Positions 37,413 to 50,034 of a stretch of 64,000 nucleotides of DNA are shown here, piece after piece. The notes under the pieces were generated by a model, which was not told where the DNA came from, did no database searches, and worked only from the letters and a program-made list of their open reading frames with translations. The stretch's first letter is position 1. Every line of letters begins with the position of its first letter. The position numbers were made by a program, and so were the translations under genes. The DNA is from Entamoeba invadens IP1 (Eukaryota; Evosea; Mastigamoebida; Endamoebidae), in the NCBI RefSeq assembly GCF_000330505.1, contig NW_004440356.1, forward strand, positions 169,444-233,443, written 5' to 3'.

Positions 37413-39522
37413 TAAAGTCGACCAGAAAATTGTCGTACACCAGAAAATACTCGTACACTTCCTAAAATAGATTTGTGTACATAAATTACATTTTTTTAAA
37501 GAAAAGTTAATAAAAATTTCTTTGTCCTTTTCTCTATATAAGAAACAATTCGAAGCTGGTTTCAAATCAAAAACATTGAACTTTTATTAAAATGTATAAA
37601 AAGATTCAAATTGTTAAGAGAATAAAACATTTGATAAACCATTTATTAACCATTCATAAACTATTAAATTACAAATCATTTGTTTATTCCAAAATATAGG
37701 TGGTTTAATTAACGAAAAAACGATAAATGTACTATATTTAATAATTAAATATTAATACATTATTATCAAACAATTTGAAATAATAATGTTAATTAAAAAT
37801 GTTGTATTATATTTAATAGTATATAAAATTATTTTATAATATATTCGAACTAGACTAGTATATTTTTTATTTATTAACACGTAAATTAATGATTTTAATA
37901 TGTTATTATTAACAGTATTATTTACATAGAATTTAGATAACCACAATTTATTACTAATTTTAACAATCTTGTCATTATAGAAATCATTAATTATAATTAT
38001 TACATTATGAAAACAATCCAAGTTAAACCAAACCCACCTTACGAACATTTCAATTACGTTTTATGTATTTCTCTATCTTTTGAATTGAATGTATATTTTA
38101 ATTTATAATTATGGTATTATGTTGAATGTTAATAATAAATAGCTTTAATATAACAATTAAACTATTCTTTTAAATGTTTAATTTTTACAAAAAGACATTA
38201 ATTATATACTATAATTGTTTAATAAATATTACTATTGTTGTTTCCAAAAAAACCGTCACCTGTTTTATTTATATGTATAATATAGTTATTAATAATTAAA
38301 AAAACTATATTCATTTACTATATTGTTGATATTTTTGGTCGGATCAGACATTTTTTTTCGATATCTTCTCGTGTATTTTTCAATGTTAAAAGCCAAGAAA
38401 ACACTTATAAAATGCACCCGATGTTCTCATTTATTGAGTTAATCTCATGTTTATAATTTAATTGATGTTATCAAAAACAATAAAAGTTGGTCAATTTTAA
38501 AAGCAACCCAGTTCTTATTATAATATTTTATCAAATAATTTGTTATGTGTTTATGGTTCGTATTTAACCATCGGTTCTAAAGTCATGATTTTGTGAAAGC
38601 AAGATTATTTGAACAGTGAAAATGTTCATTTGATAATCATAAAGAAATGGTTTTAACTTTGTAATAAGTTGTTTAAAATTTTTGTGTTTTATCAAGTTTT
38701 GTTTTATGACGACTTGAATAATGATACAAAAATTATACTTCAGCTTCAGTACAATTTCGGGTTTTATGCTTTAAAATATGTTTTTATTGTCACTGATAAG
38801 TGCTTGTTTTTTCTTAATATTTTACAAAAAACATAAATGATAAAAAATACGATTCATATCAGCTTTGCACGTCTATCGTTATAGTTTAGTCCTTGAACAA
38901 ACAATGTTCAGGACAGTTTTTTGAATGTGTTGGTATTGAAATATTTTCATATTATTTACTTTCGATAAAAACATCAAAAAACGAACTTTGAAAAAAATAA
39001 CAAGTTCACTCTTCAAAATATCGATTATGTAATTAAAATAATTAAGTGCCACATTAGTAATGCTAAAAACTTGTTAATCGATGAGTCACCGTTGTTCATT
39101 TAAGATATGAAAGTTGAGTTGAGTAGATATGGTGGTATCATTGGTGTTCTATTTTTATGATTTATGTTTAAAAAACACATTTCGAAAAATATTAGACATT
39201 GTTGTAAACTATTCAAATTATACCGAACTATACTTGTTAATAACAATAATTACAGAATAACAAAAAAAACAATTTAAAAAAAATGATAATCTTAACAACA
39301 TATAAATTTTTAAAGAATTTAATTTCGTAAAAAAGAACAAAAAATACATCAAGAACGGTTTAAAGCATCATTTGGAAGAAAAAAGATCAAAAAAGAATCA
39401 GTTTATAAAATCAAAGTGAAAAATGAAATTTCTTTGAGTAAAATTATTTTTTAAAAAATAAATTCTATTTTAGGAAGTGTACGAGTATTTTCTGGTGTAC
39501 GACAATTTTCTGGTCGACTTTA
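37413..39522. mobile_element. 2.1-kb inverted-repeat DNA element with internally repeated ends
   Basis: Positions 37413-37470 and 39465-39522 are near-perfect inverted repeats of 58 bp. The outer tip is TAAAGTCGACCAGAAAATTG, so a TA target duplication is plausible. Within each end an 18-bp unit (TCGTACACCAGAAAATAC) is repeated with variation, as transposase-binding arrays often are. The interior is AT-rich; two minus-strand frames (37341-37565, 37752-38048) look like chance ORFs. The element is therefore non-autonomous or decayed. Confidence 0.7.
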
Positions 39523-40407
39523 TGTCTACGATAATCAATTATGTATAATAAAATAGATGTGTTTGCATTATCCAATAGATTACGACCATAAACATGACAT
39601 GTGGCATTAATTAAATGGTAATGATGCTTTATATTAATGAACTAATCAAGTTACAAATAGTGTTCTGCTTGAGTAAAAAGTTATATATTTTACTTTTAAA
39701 AACATTTAATTTGTTTTAATAGTATTTATATTATTATTTTTAGTAAGTCGATTATAAAAACTGACATATTATAACAATAGTTTTTTGTTAAAATTCAATT
39801 GTTAAAATTTTAGAACTTTTTAATACAAAAATTTGGTGATTACAACTCAATGTTTGTTTTATTCTTTATTATCTGAATCATTTGCTTTATCTATGAACAT
39901 TAATTATTGTCTATTTGAACATCATTATTGTCTTTGAGTGTCTTGTCCTGTTTTTGAGTTTTATCTTATGTCTTTGATCATTGTACTCTTTCTTTGAGTA
40001 TCATGTCTTTGATTATCAACTTATCTCTTTGAGCATTACACTCTTTATGATTACATTGTATTATCATTCATAAAAGTTATGTCGTCTGTTATGTTTATTG
40101 TATTGTAACCTATTTAAAATTGTGTTGTAATTAATTATGGTTATTGTTACTAGTATAGTTAATAATAAATTAATAGTAAAATAAGTTATCATTTGAACTA
40201 TAAGTTTATGTTTGAGTTTTTACATCTTTGAATCATGTACTAAACAATTTAATTAATTTTTAATACATTATTTCGTTTTGTATAGTTTAAAACTATTTAT
40301 GTTATAATATTTAAACCATTGTTTTACTATTCATTAAACTGAAAAAAACTAAAAATAAACGAAAACTGATAGTATTTTAAATAGTTAAATACCATAAATG
40401 TAGTTAT
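39523..40407. other. AT-rich spacer
   Basis: Non-coding DNA. A stretch near 39885-40040 repeats the word TCTTTGA(G/T) about every 25-30 bases, possibly a decayed minisatellite. No element ends were identified. Confidence 0.4.
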
Positions 40408-42149
40408 TCATTCTGAGCAAGAATTAAAACTTGAAATAGAATTCAAATGAACGTGGGTTTGTTCTCTTTGAGTCGAAAGTAAGTTCTCATTATCAGTATT
40501 CGTATTGATGCTGCAATCAGCTGTTATCTGTTGTGATCGTTGTGCTGGAATAACATCCGTTTCAGCTTGTATCACCTGTCTTGGGACAACCCAAGGCAAA
40601 GTTTCCATTTGGATTGTGACCAAGAAGCGATCAACTTCTGGTACAGTGAAGTACTCAATCATTTCTGAAGTAAAAACATTACCGGCTTCCTGGAGTAAAC
40701 GACTTGCCTCCTTTAACGAAACAAACATTCGCTTCACTCGACCCAAATTAACACCAACAACACTGGACCTTTTGAACGAAGCTACTATTATCTTTTTTCG
40801 TCGCCTTTGATTCCATTACTTCCAACACTTCTTTGTGTGATATGTTATTTGCATACCAGTTGGTTCTCTTGATGTATCAGACGTTCTCAACGAATTGTGG
40901 AGTCTTCCGTCTTTATCGCTCAATTCTCGGATCCAATCACTTAAACCTTTCTGGAACTCATCTTCTTGTTCAACCATGCTAGTCGGGATTGAAGGAAGTG
41001 ACCTTTCCTCAATTGTTGTTGAACCTCTTGTGTTCATGGCTTGTTTGGTAACACCAAAAAGCACAAATCTAGTGGTTGGACAAGATGGCTCGAATGAGGT
41101 ACGAAGTAATGAAAAACGACATTGTGGTGACTTGCAAACTGGGTCATTTCACTACTAATATGACCTGTGAAATTGTCCATTGCTACGACCGCTGTTTCGT
41201 TTTCAAAATACAACAGTTTTCTTGTCCTTTCAATGTGTGGTATGAGATGGTTAACTAACCACAATTGAAAAATTGTTCCAATGACAAACCCCGTTTTTGT
41301 ATAATAAAATGACCAACCAGGAAAATCCACTTCAAGATCAGAATAATATTTCTTGTTCGGAAGAACAATTGCTGGAGTTACAAAAGAACCATCAAGAGAA
41401 ATACAAGCTATACACTTGCTACGTTTGCATGAGTGAGAAACTCCAATTTTGGGTTCTTCTGAATCCTTAAGTTTTTTGTACTTCTCTTTGGTAACATAAA
41501 CAAACATGTTATGTTTATCCATCCAATCAGAGAAACCGACTTCATCTACGTTGAAAAAAGTGCTGCTGGTGTTCCATTTAACAATTTCAATGATTTGTAA
41601 TTGTCATAAATGTGGATGAAATCAAGTTGTACTCGTTCCAATTCATCCGGCACTGCTTTAATTTTCACACATAATGAAAATGTTCCATGTGTCTTCTTAA
41701 ACCACTCTGTGATATTTCGAAGAAAGGATCAATTTTTTCACAGATATTTATTATAAGCGAATTAGTTAATGCAATTTTCTTTTCTGAACATAATGGTATG
41801 AGTTTTTTAATATATTCATCCATTCTTTTTGTTATTTTACGAAAATGCCAATCTGGATTAACAGTGTTGGGTTTTTTAAATGATCAGAAAGTGTTTAAGG
41901 AGTGATGCTGAATAATCTACTCATGATTGTTAGAGAAAAATCAGTGTTATTTGACAGTAATTTGATTTGTTCTGTCATTGTTAAAGACTCCAATAAAAAC
42001 TGTTTTAATGATTCCGATTTTTTTATTGTTTCAAGGAGTTTGTTAACTTTTTCCCTTTCCATTGAAGTGTTAATACGCGGAGTAAAAGCGTTTCTTCTGA
42101 TTTCTTGAAGACTTAAAGCTTTTCTTTTTTCGGTCATTTTTTTCGACAT
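40408..42149 (-). pseudogene. pogo/Tigger-like DDE transposase, frameshifted
   Basis: Minus-strand fragments in different frames line up as one protein: N-terminal piece 42149-41895, a linking piece about 41880-41540, the DDE core 41522-41034, and C-terminal pieces 41064-40816 and 40746-40408. The core shows NVDEVGFSDW (first acidic residue), VVAMDNFTGHI (second) and VPHSSHLVQPLDLCF, the hallmark of the pogo/CENP-B/jerky DDE_1 family. At least three frameshifts break it. No clear terminal repeats bracket it. It could once have mobilised the pogo-like non-autonomous elements nearby (inference). Confidence 0.75.
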
Positions 42150-42481
42150 TTTGTTATTTACAGTTTTTGTTATTCAAATATTTTATGTTCTTAAAATAAA
42201 AAACATATTTCAAATAAAACTATATAAAAAACCATAAGGTGGCTCATTCACGTCAGGTAGTTAATTCTTCATACTGTAATGGTTTTTTCAATAAAAATTT
42301 TGAAAAAAAGACAAAAGCAGGCGTCTCCAATTATTGCTTTTCAGTATTTAGAGATCAAACTGGTATTATTAATAAATTTTTAGCAAAAAAAAATAATTGT
42401 CGAATAAAATAGTTTTTGGTATCATTTGGTTAAGTTATTCCTTAATTGGAATTTAAATTTTTAATTTGGCAAAAATAATTT

Positions 42482-43792
42482 TTGGAGGAACTTGGAAAGT
42501 CGACTGGGTTTATTAAGGATGAAGATGGATATGACAAGAAACAGTTTATAGACGATAGAATGATTGTCAAAGAAATTATAAATGAAATGAAAGACGTACT
42601 CGACAAACACACCACAAACGACAATACCATTACAAAGATGAGACTTGTAAGAGGTATAATAGAATCAGCGACTAGTTGGTTACCATCTTGTACATGTGTT
42701 ATATCCAATCAAACCACTTCCAATTGCATAGAAGGTTATTTTGGCATATTAAAGTTGAAATTTGGTGGCAAAGAAGTTTCTTTGTTGGAAATTGCACAAC
42801 TTATTGAATCCGATGCAACCAAATTTGATTTAGAAATTGGTTTCAATTATGAAATGTGTAAAGGTGTTATCGATCATAATGTGTTAAACCTACTTCCCAA
42901 AGAAGTGTTAATAAATATAATGAAATTATTTAATTTGGTTTTAGGAGGTAATGATACACACTTGGATGATACAACAATGGCATCGTGTTCATGTGCGGCT
43001 TTTAGAACCAACAATTTCCCATGTATCCACGTTATCGCACTTTACGTTGAAAGAAATCAACTCCCTCTGCCTGCGATTTTGTTTGAAAAAGAATGTTTCA
43101 AAAGAACAATTTGTGTGCACACCAAAGAGACTATTGAAACAGAAGACACTGTTAAATGCTCAAAAAGTCGTAGAGATTTGCATTTTGCATTGGAGTCAAT
43201 TGAGAATGTATTGAAAGATGACCAAACTCTCAGAGTGTGCTATTATAAATTTGTTAACCATGTTTTACAAAATAAAAAAGAAGCGATGGAACATATCAAC
43301 GAATTGATTGTGGAAGAAGGAGTAAAAAGAATGAGACCAAGTCTTGTTGTAACCAAGGATTCACGTGGGAGGAAATCAATTTTTTCCAAAGAAGATGAAT
43401 CAACAGATTTTGAACCAATAGCAAAACGTATTTCTATTGTTAATAACAATAAAGAGGAAAAGGAAGACAAATTTGTTGACGACTTGGTTGAGCCTTCTAG
43501 ACAGTTTCAACGAGGATACAGACCCAGAGTCATGGTTGAAAAAGTCACACATCCAAGTATGAACAGAACAAAAAGAGAGCCACCAAAACTACCCGAATCT
43601 TTTAGAGAATGTTCACAACAAGCTAAAATGTTTAAACCCAAAGAGAGAGTATATAAATGTGGGTATCGCAGATATGTCGGTCATTCGGTTAGAACATGCC
43701 AAAAGAAAAACGACGAATTATCAAAAGTCAATCACATAAACAAAGAACAAATAGTCAACAATTATTCTATATTCTTTGGTTTACCTCATTAA
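42482..43792 (+). pseudogene. Mutator-like transposase C-terminal fragment (SWIM + zinc knuckle)
   Basis: The frame begins after a stop with no ATG and runs 436 codons. It contains TSWLPSCTCVISNQTTSNCIEGYF, then a SWIM zinc finger CSCAAFRTNNFPCIHVIALY (CxC...CxH), and near the end a degenerate zinc knuckle YKCGYRRYVGHSVRTC. SWIM domains typically follow the DDE core of Mutator-like transposases; that core is absent here, so the piece is truncated. It is of a different Mutator subtype from the FLYWCH-type copy at 56.6 kb. Confidence 0.65.
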
Positions 43793-45575
43793 TAATTAAA
43801 ATTTTGGTTTTATGTTGTTTAAAACAACAAATTACAATCTTTGGAAAACGCAGTTATTAAAACACATACTAATAAAGATAGTTTTTAGAAACCACACAAA
43901 ACTTTAGAGTTGATATTTAATTTCTTAATGTTGTCTCTTTTGATGTTTAGTATTAGTTGTTACAACATAAATAATAATTTATTTTCACGTTTTATATAAT
44001 ACTATATCTAATTAATCTATTCTTTTAAATGTATTCACTTGTTGTTTGTGTGTGTAGTTGTGTTCTTATTTTGTTATTTTGTCATTTGCTGAGTCATTCA
44101 TAATGCCATTTTTATTAATATTGAATGTGACTTCAATTTCAGGATTTAACCATACTGGTAAGATACCACTCAACTCTAACTGGCAAAGCAAACTCCTATG
44201 TTGCACCTTTAATGTCTCACAGTTAAATGTTGGGATGTAAACACTCAATTAATTATAAGAAATTTGGTGTGATTTTTCTTGTAAATGTTTAATTTTGTAT
44301 CACTTACCCACTCATAACACCACCTGTAGTCCAATCTTAACTAATGCTATACCAAACAGCTCGACATTCGTTGCGTCTCTTCTGATAAAAACAAAACGAC
44401 TGCTTATATTTCATACTTCTTGAATAACTACCTCATCCTTATTTTAAAAAAAAATTACATCCAATCCCTATAACATTATACTATGAGTCAACTGATATAT
44501 AATTACAGTATTATCAATGGTTGTTTTTACAATTGTAGTGTCTCAAAATAGATTTTTAATTGGCAACTTAATTTTAAAAAATATTTCTTTGGTGATTGAT
44601 ATATCAATGTTAAAGTATTTTATTAAATGGTCAAATTTATACTTTGTTGATTTAAAAAATATTTGATTGAATCGACAACAGTTTATTTCAATTCAAACAA
44701 CTCTTGTGTTGTTTGTTGTTTTACTTTATTTTTTATCGAACTTTGTTTTTTCATTATTAACTACATTGATATGAGAGTTTAAAACACAAACGTTTGCGTT
44801 GCTATTTGAAGTTGATTACTTTTTTCACTCGAAAAGAGTAGTCAACTTCAAAAATGTGTCCGATTGTACTTTATTGAGATTAAAAAATTAAATTTTTATT
44901 GCTCATTGTAGTGTCTATATTCCAATGTATATACTTTAACTTGAACAAAAAATGAAATGAAGAATTTAACATTCAATACAACCTCTGTAGAGCGGGTTCT
45001 TTCATGAGCGTGTCTTTTTAGATTAAAACCAAAATTTGAGTTTTCTATTGAGCTATTTTATTGTTTGATTAAATAGCTGACCGCTCTTGAGAGAAAAAAT
45101 TACCATATACTCCCGCTTTTGAGAGGTTTTACTCTATAATGTTGTGATTTTTCACAATGAGAACTTTAGAATAAATAGTGTATCTACCAATGGAATTGGT
45201 TGTTACTGTATTTAAAAAGCAGGATTTAAATTAATTGTTTTGATACTTTCGTTTGATAGAAAGAAATGAAAAATGACAACATATTTTCAGTTTTTTGAGA
45301 TGAAAAAGATAAAAAATTACCCTATTTATTTCTCTAAAATCGAAACCCAATAATATGAAATATTTATATTTTGAGAAAATAATAATTTATTAATAGCGGG
45401 GTGCGGGTGTAAAAGATAAATCCCTAAAAAAAATTAATAAACTCTGAAAATCCCGAGTTTCAGATCATTTTGATTCGATTTATTCTTTTTATCATTTAAG
45501 TGCAATTGCCTCATAAAACTGCAAATCATCACAGCATTAAATAAAAATTTAATAAAAAAACTATAATTTAAATTC
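43793..45575. other. AT-rich region with one small MITE
   Basis: Non-coding apart from the MITE at 44974-45136. A 60-codon minus-strand frame at 44066-44248 has fairly normal amino-acid composition but no recognisable motif, so I leave it unannotated. Confidence 0.4.
44974..45136. mobile_element. Tiny pogo-like MITE (about 163 bp)
   Basis: The left arm ACAACCTCTGTAGAGCGGG and the right arm (reverse complement) AAAACCTCTCAAAAGCGGG form an inverted repeat about 150 bp apart. The AAAACCTCTC core resembles the right tip of the 34216-35109 element. The exact outer base is uncertain by a few positions. Confidence 0.55.
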
Positions 45576-48500
45576 ATGTCAAAGCGAGTTGATGTCTATT
45601 CCATTCAAATAGTGGTGACATATTTAAAAGAATATGCAGACTTTATAAACATCATTTTAGTGTGTAAAAAGTTTGAATATATACTTGACCGTTTAGAATG
45701 AATCCAGTTCAAATTACCCCCAAAACAAAACCCTTTTCAAGTTTATACAGACCCAACAATTCTTTTCTCCTTTTGATATGAAACTAAACACTGAAAAATC
45801 ACTATTCAATTATCCGAAAAGTGCCAGAAAGTGTCTTATAGAGATGAACAATTTCAATGTTTGTCCCCTCTCTGTTTACACAAAAGAAGACCAAATTTAT
45901 TTTAAAAACAAAATTCCCGATTTTGTGCGAAAAATTAGTGAACAATCTTTTGAAGGTTCTCAAGTAGTTTCGATAAAACTTCCGCCCTCTGTAATTGAAA
46001 TTGGAAATTTAGCTTTTAGTAACTGCTCTCACCTCTCATCAATTGAACTCCCATCCAATCTCATGAAACTTGGTATTTATACATTTGACAGTTGCAGCAG
46101 ATTGAAAGAGATACACCTCCCAAAACTCGTAGAAGTAATTCCAGAATCTTTTTTTTTTCAAATTGTTCGTCGCTAACTTCTGTTAACCTAGTTCCAAACA
46201 TAACTTTGATTTGTAGAAAGGCTTTTAGTGGGTGTGCTTTTAATGATTTTACAGTTGAGAAGGACGTGTATATCGATGAATTGGTATTTGTCCATAACAC
46301 ACTCACAAAGATCACATTTTGTGGCAAAAAGTGTATACCTCAAAAGACCTGTCGTTCTTGCCAAAATTTGGAAGAAGTTGTGATGGACAACACCGTCGAA
46401 ATTATTGCAGATTCGGCATTTTCAGAATGCACTTCCCTTAAGAGAATTACTCTGTCTTCCAATTTGGAAATGATTTGTAAATGTGCATTTTCCAATTGTA
46501 ATAAACTCTGTCAATTTCAAGTACCACAAAAAGTCCGATTTGTTGGGAGTTTTGCATTTAAAAATTGTGAACAATTGGACGAACTCAATTTTAATGAAAA
46601 TGTTGTGTTTGAAGATGGTGGGTGCATTGAACAATGTATTTCTCTGACCAAATTGGATGTTCCAATTAATTATATGAAACACTTGTACAATGCAACTGAA
46701 AGTGAAAAGATGATTTTAGAAAGACTTCACATTAAAGTTTCAAACATGATGAAAGAAGAAGAAGTCAATCAAAAGGTATTTAAATTTGAAAAATTCAATG
46801 AAAAAGACAATGAAATTCGTGTTACTTCCGATTACATCCATCTTGGCGACTTGGACGTGTTTGAAATTAATTTCAATTACACAAGCGATCATTTAAGAGT
46901 CTACATTCCTTCTAGCGTTGTCGATACTAACATCAATTTATACGATTCCGACAATCCCATCGAAAAAATTGTCTTCCCCGAAAATGCACTTTTAATTAAC
47001 GAAAACAATTATTGTATTAACAACGCGAAACGTATTCAACTTCCAGACACTATCACGGCCATACCAGAAAATTGTTTTTATGTATAAAAAGTTGAAAAAT
47101 TTGTTGTTCCCAGGAATGTACGTAAAATAGGCAAAAATGCATTTTTTAATTCAAAGAATTTGACTTCGTTGTACATCCCAAAAAGTGTCACAAAAATTGG
47201 AAAAAATTAAATTAGTAAATGCTCCAATTTGAAGTCAATTGTATTTGAAGACGGTCACAATGTTGATATTAACAAAGAAACTGAAAATCAAGATATTATA
47301 CATCGTGTTACAGCCGATATAAAAAAACTGAATTATTTCGTCGAGTTTCCTCTTGAGACGACAAAAATAGAAGTACCATCGAGTGTCACAAAAATAAGTG
47401 GGTTATATTTTAATAAGTACAAAAACCTCTGTGAAGTTGTATTTCCACCAACAATAAAAATATTCGAACGAGTATATTTCTATAATTGTCACAAACTCAC
47501 TAAAATATCATTTACTGAGTGTAAAAACACATTAAACAATTTGGAAAATAACAAAAATGATATCAACACTTTTAAAACATTTTTCTTTGACAGTGTTGAT
47601 GTTGACTACAAGTTTTATCTCCAAATGAACGCATTGGGGTACACATTCCATAATGTTGATTACTCACAACAAAATTTATATGAATTCGGTGACAAAGCCG
47701 ACTTCTCCGTAATTAAAACTATTAACCACGAAGACAAAAACTTGTTAATGAAAAACACTCATTACTGGAAAACTCAATTTGACTTGAATGATACTTTCAC
47801 TGAAAAGTTTGAAATGCCATCACAAATAGAAACACTCGAATATTGCAAGTTGGCGTCATACAATTTAAGAGAAGTCGATGTTTCATTAGTTTCAAAAAAG
47901 ATCAACGAGTCGTCCTTCTACAACACCCATTTCTTACAAAAAGTCACTTTTTCAAACACTTTAGAAGAAATTGATGAAGAAGCGTTCTTTAATAGTTTTT
48001 CATTGAAGAGTGTTACACTCCCCCAAAGTCTCAAGAAAGTTGGGAAGCAGTGTTTTGCGAATTGTTACTCACTCGAAAGTGTATTTTGTGAGTCAAAAGA
48101 AGTGCTATATGACTCACAATGTTTCATGAATTGCTTCAATCTGAAATTCATATCAAAAGTCAAACATTTAAAAAGTTGTGTTTTTTGGTGTTGCAATTCT
48201 TTGTCATGTTTGACAATTTTGGAGACATTGAATGTATTCCTCATTGCATGTTTATGAAGTGCTACAATTTGAAAGAAATGGTCTTCCCAACGACGTTGAA
48301 AACAATTGGCAAATTTGCATTTAAAAATTGTTACTCACTTGAGAGCCTCACATTTCCAAAATCACTTGAAATGTGGAAGATGGTTGTTTCATGAATTGCT
48401 CGAATCTCAAACGTGTCAATTTTAAGAACAATAAGATCACATTTGGAAGTGATGTATTTGAGGGATGTGCATCACTGAGTTTGATATTATTTAATGAAGA

Positions 48501-48900
48501 AAAGACAACTTATTATAGTGGAGAAGTCAGTTATACATTATATAAACAATTTGAACAAAAACAAATGATCTGTGACAACGTGAAAGTGAAATTCAACGAT
48601 TTAAAAATGTTTGGAATTGATATTTTAAAAGATGAAAAGGTTCATAGAATTGATGAGGGGGCGTTCTTTAACAACACAACAATTACTGAAATTGAAATAC
48701 CTAATAACATCACTAAAATTGGAGACTTTTGTTTTGCGTGTGCAACACAACTTGAGAATGTCATATTACCCTTGTCAATAACAGAGCTCTCTCCTTTCTG
48801 TTTTGATAATTGTGTTTCACTTGAAACGATTAACTTGGAAAATATCACAAAAATTGGGATGGGGTGCTTTGATAATACGAAGTTTGAGAAAATATTATAA
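45576..48900 (+). pseudogene. BspA-type LRR surface-protein pseudogene
   Basis: An ATG at 45576 opens SKRVDVYSIQIVVTYLKEY, the typical N-terminal cap of Entamoeba BspA-like proteins, which hits a stop at about 45699. The protein continues in other frames: about 45698-45775, 45778-46157, 46158-48220 (with in-frame stops at 47085-47087 and about 47207), 48220-48370 and 48373-48900. The BspA/LRR_5 repeats (IPSSVTKIG..AF.NC..L..V..P type) run through all of them. At least five frameshifts and two stops make it non-functional; one shift coincides with a T9 run near 46149. Full-length it would have been about 1100 residues. Confidence 0.8.
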
Positions 48901-50034
48901 GAACAAGAACAAATTGATTTTTTAATTGAAATGATGATTTATTTGTGTTTTTTTTCAATCAGTAAATAAATGAAACACATATACATCTGAACTTAATTAT
49001 GTATGTTTTTAATGTGTCAAAAATTGTTTTTCTTAAAACAATTTATAAATACTGATAACAACTATTTATTATTTTATGTTATTTTATTAATAATTTCCAA
49101 AAGGCTGAATAATTAATTCAATGCATTTATTAATTTAAGTAAAAAATGTTTTATTTAAGATATCAAAAATATCAATGAAATAATAACAAAATAAAGAAGT
49201 TTAAAATTCATCTTTTGGTTATTTGTTAATTAATATTAATTTAAAAATATTATATTTTTTAAATTGCTTTAAACACATAAAATTTCTTTATTGTTCTTAT
49301 CAATATGTTATTTTAAAAAATTATTTATTTTGTGTTAAAAACATGTTTTAATTAAATAAAACCATCAAGACAACCACGACTTTACAGTATGGACACTCTG
49401 CATTATGCAAAACTTTACCTTTTGTAAGGATTTTATTATTTAATTTTAATAAAACAAAACTATTTTAATTGTTAAAATAATTCAATTCTAAAAATACCAG
49501 ACACTCTGCCGTATACAAAAAAGGAAACAGAAAAAGCGCAACAAGACAGGTAGTATGTAAATAACATTTACAATCAATTAATTTGTTGAGCCAAGAGAAA
49601 AATCATTTGATGTTTGTGGTATTTATTAAAGATCTCTTTAAACTGGTATTAAATTGATGTGTACACAAATTGCTGATTGAATATATGATGCTCTTTCACA
49701 AATTAAAAACAGTATTATTTAATTTTTTATATTTTCATTTTAAATATAATTATTTTTTATTATTAAAATAGTTAGGCCCTGTTTTTTAGGGATATAACTA
49801 ATAAAATATGTAACACTTTAAATAACATTGAAATAAAATCCAAGTGGTCTAAAAATCGGGAAATATTGACTTTATTAAATAAATTTCCATTTTTTAGAGT
49901 TTATTTTATGTGCATAAACAATACACAAGCCAAAAAGGAAAATCATCAAAAATTGGATTAATATCACTGTAAAAACAGGCCAAAACAAAAATAAGGGCGT
50001 TATTTTAAGTGTTAATACAACAACAAGTCATAAC
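48901..50034. other. AT-rich spacer between BspA-type genes
   Basis: Non-coding A/T-rich DNA between the convergent BspA pseudogene and the intact BspA gene. ACACTCTGC with downstream AT runs occurs twice (about 49390 and 49500), too short to interpret. Confidence 0.45.

Noticed and set aside
37752..38048. 98-codon minus-strand frame inside the 2.1-kb element
   Set aside because: Asn/Ile/Tyr-rich composition typical of chance frames; no transposase motif.
40340..42175. Possible CAGTTTT terminal repeats around the pogo-like transposase
   Set aside because: The two candidate tips face the wrong way relative to each other and to the TA target rule.
44066..44248. 60-codon minus-strand frame with fairly normal composition
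   Set aside because: No recognisable domain, no splice partner found and no promoter context; kept out for lack of support.
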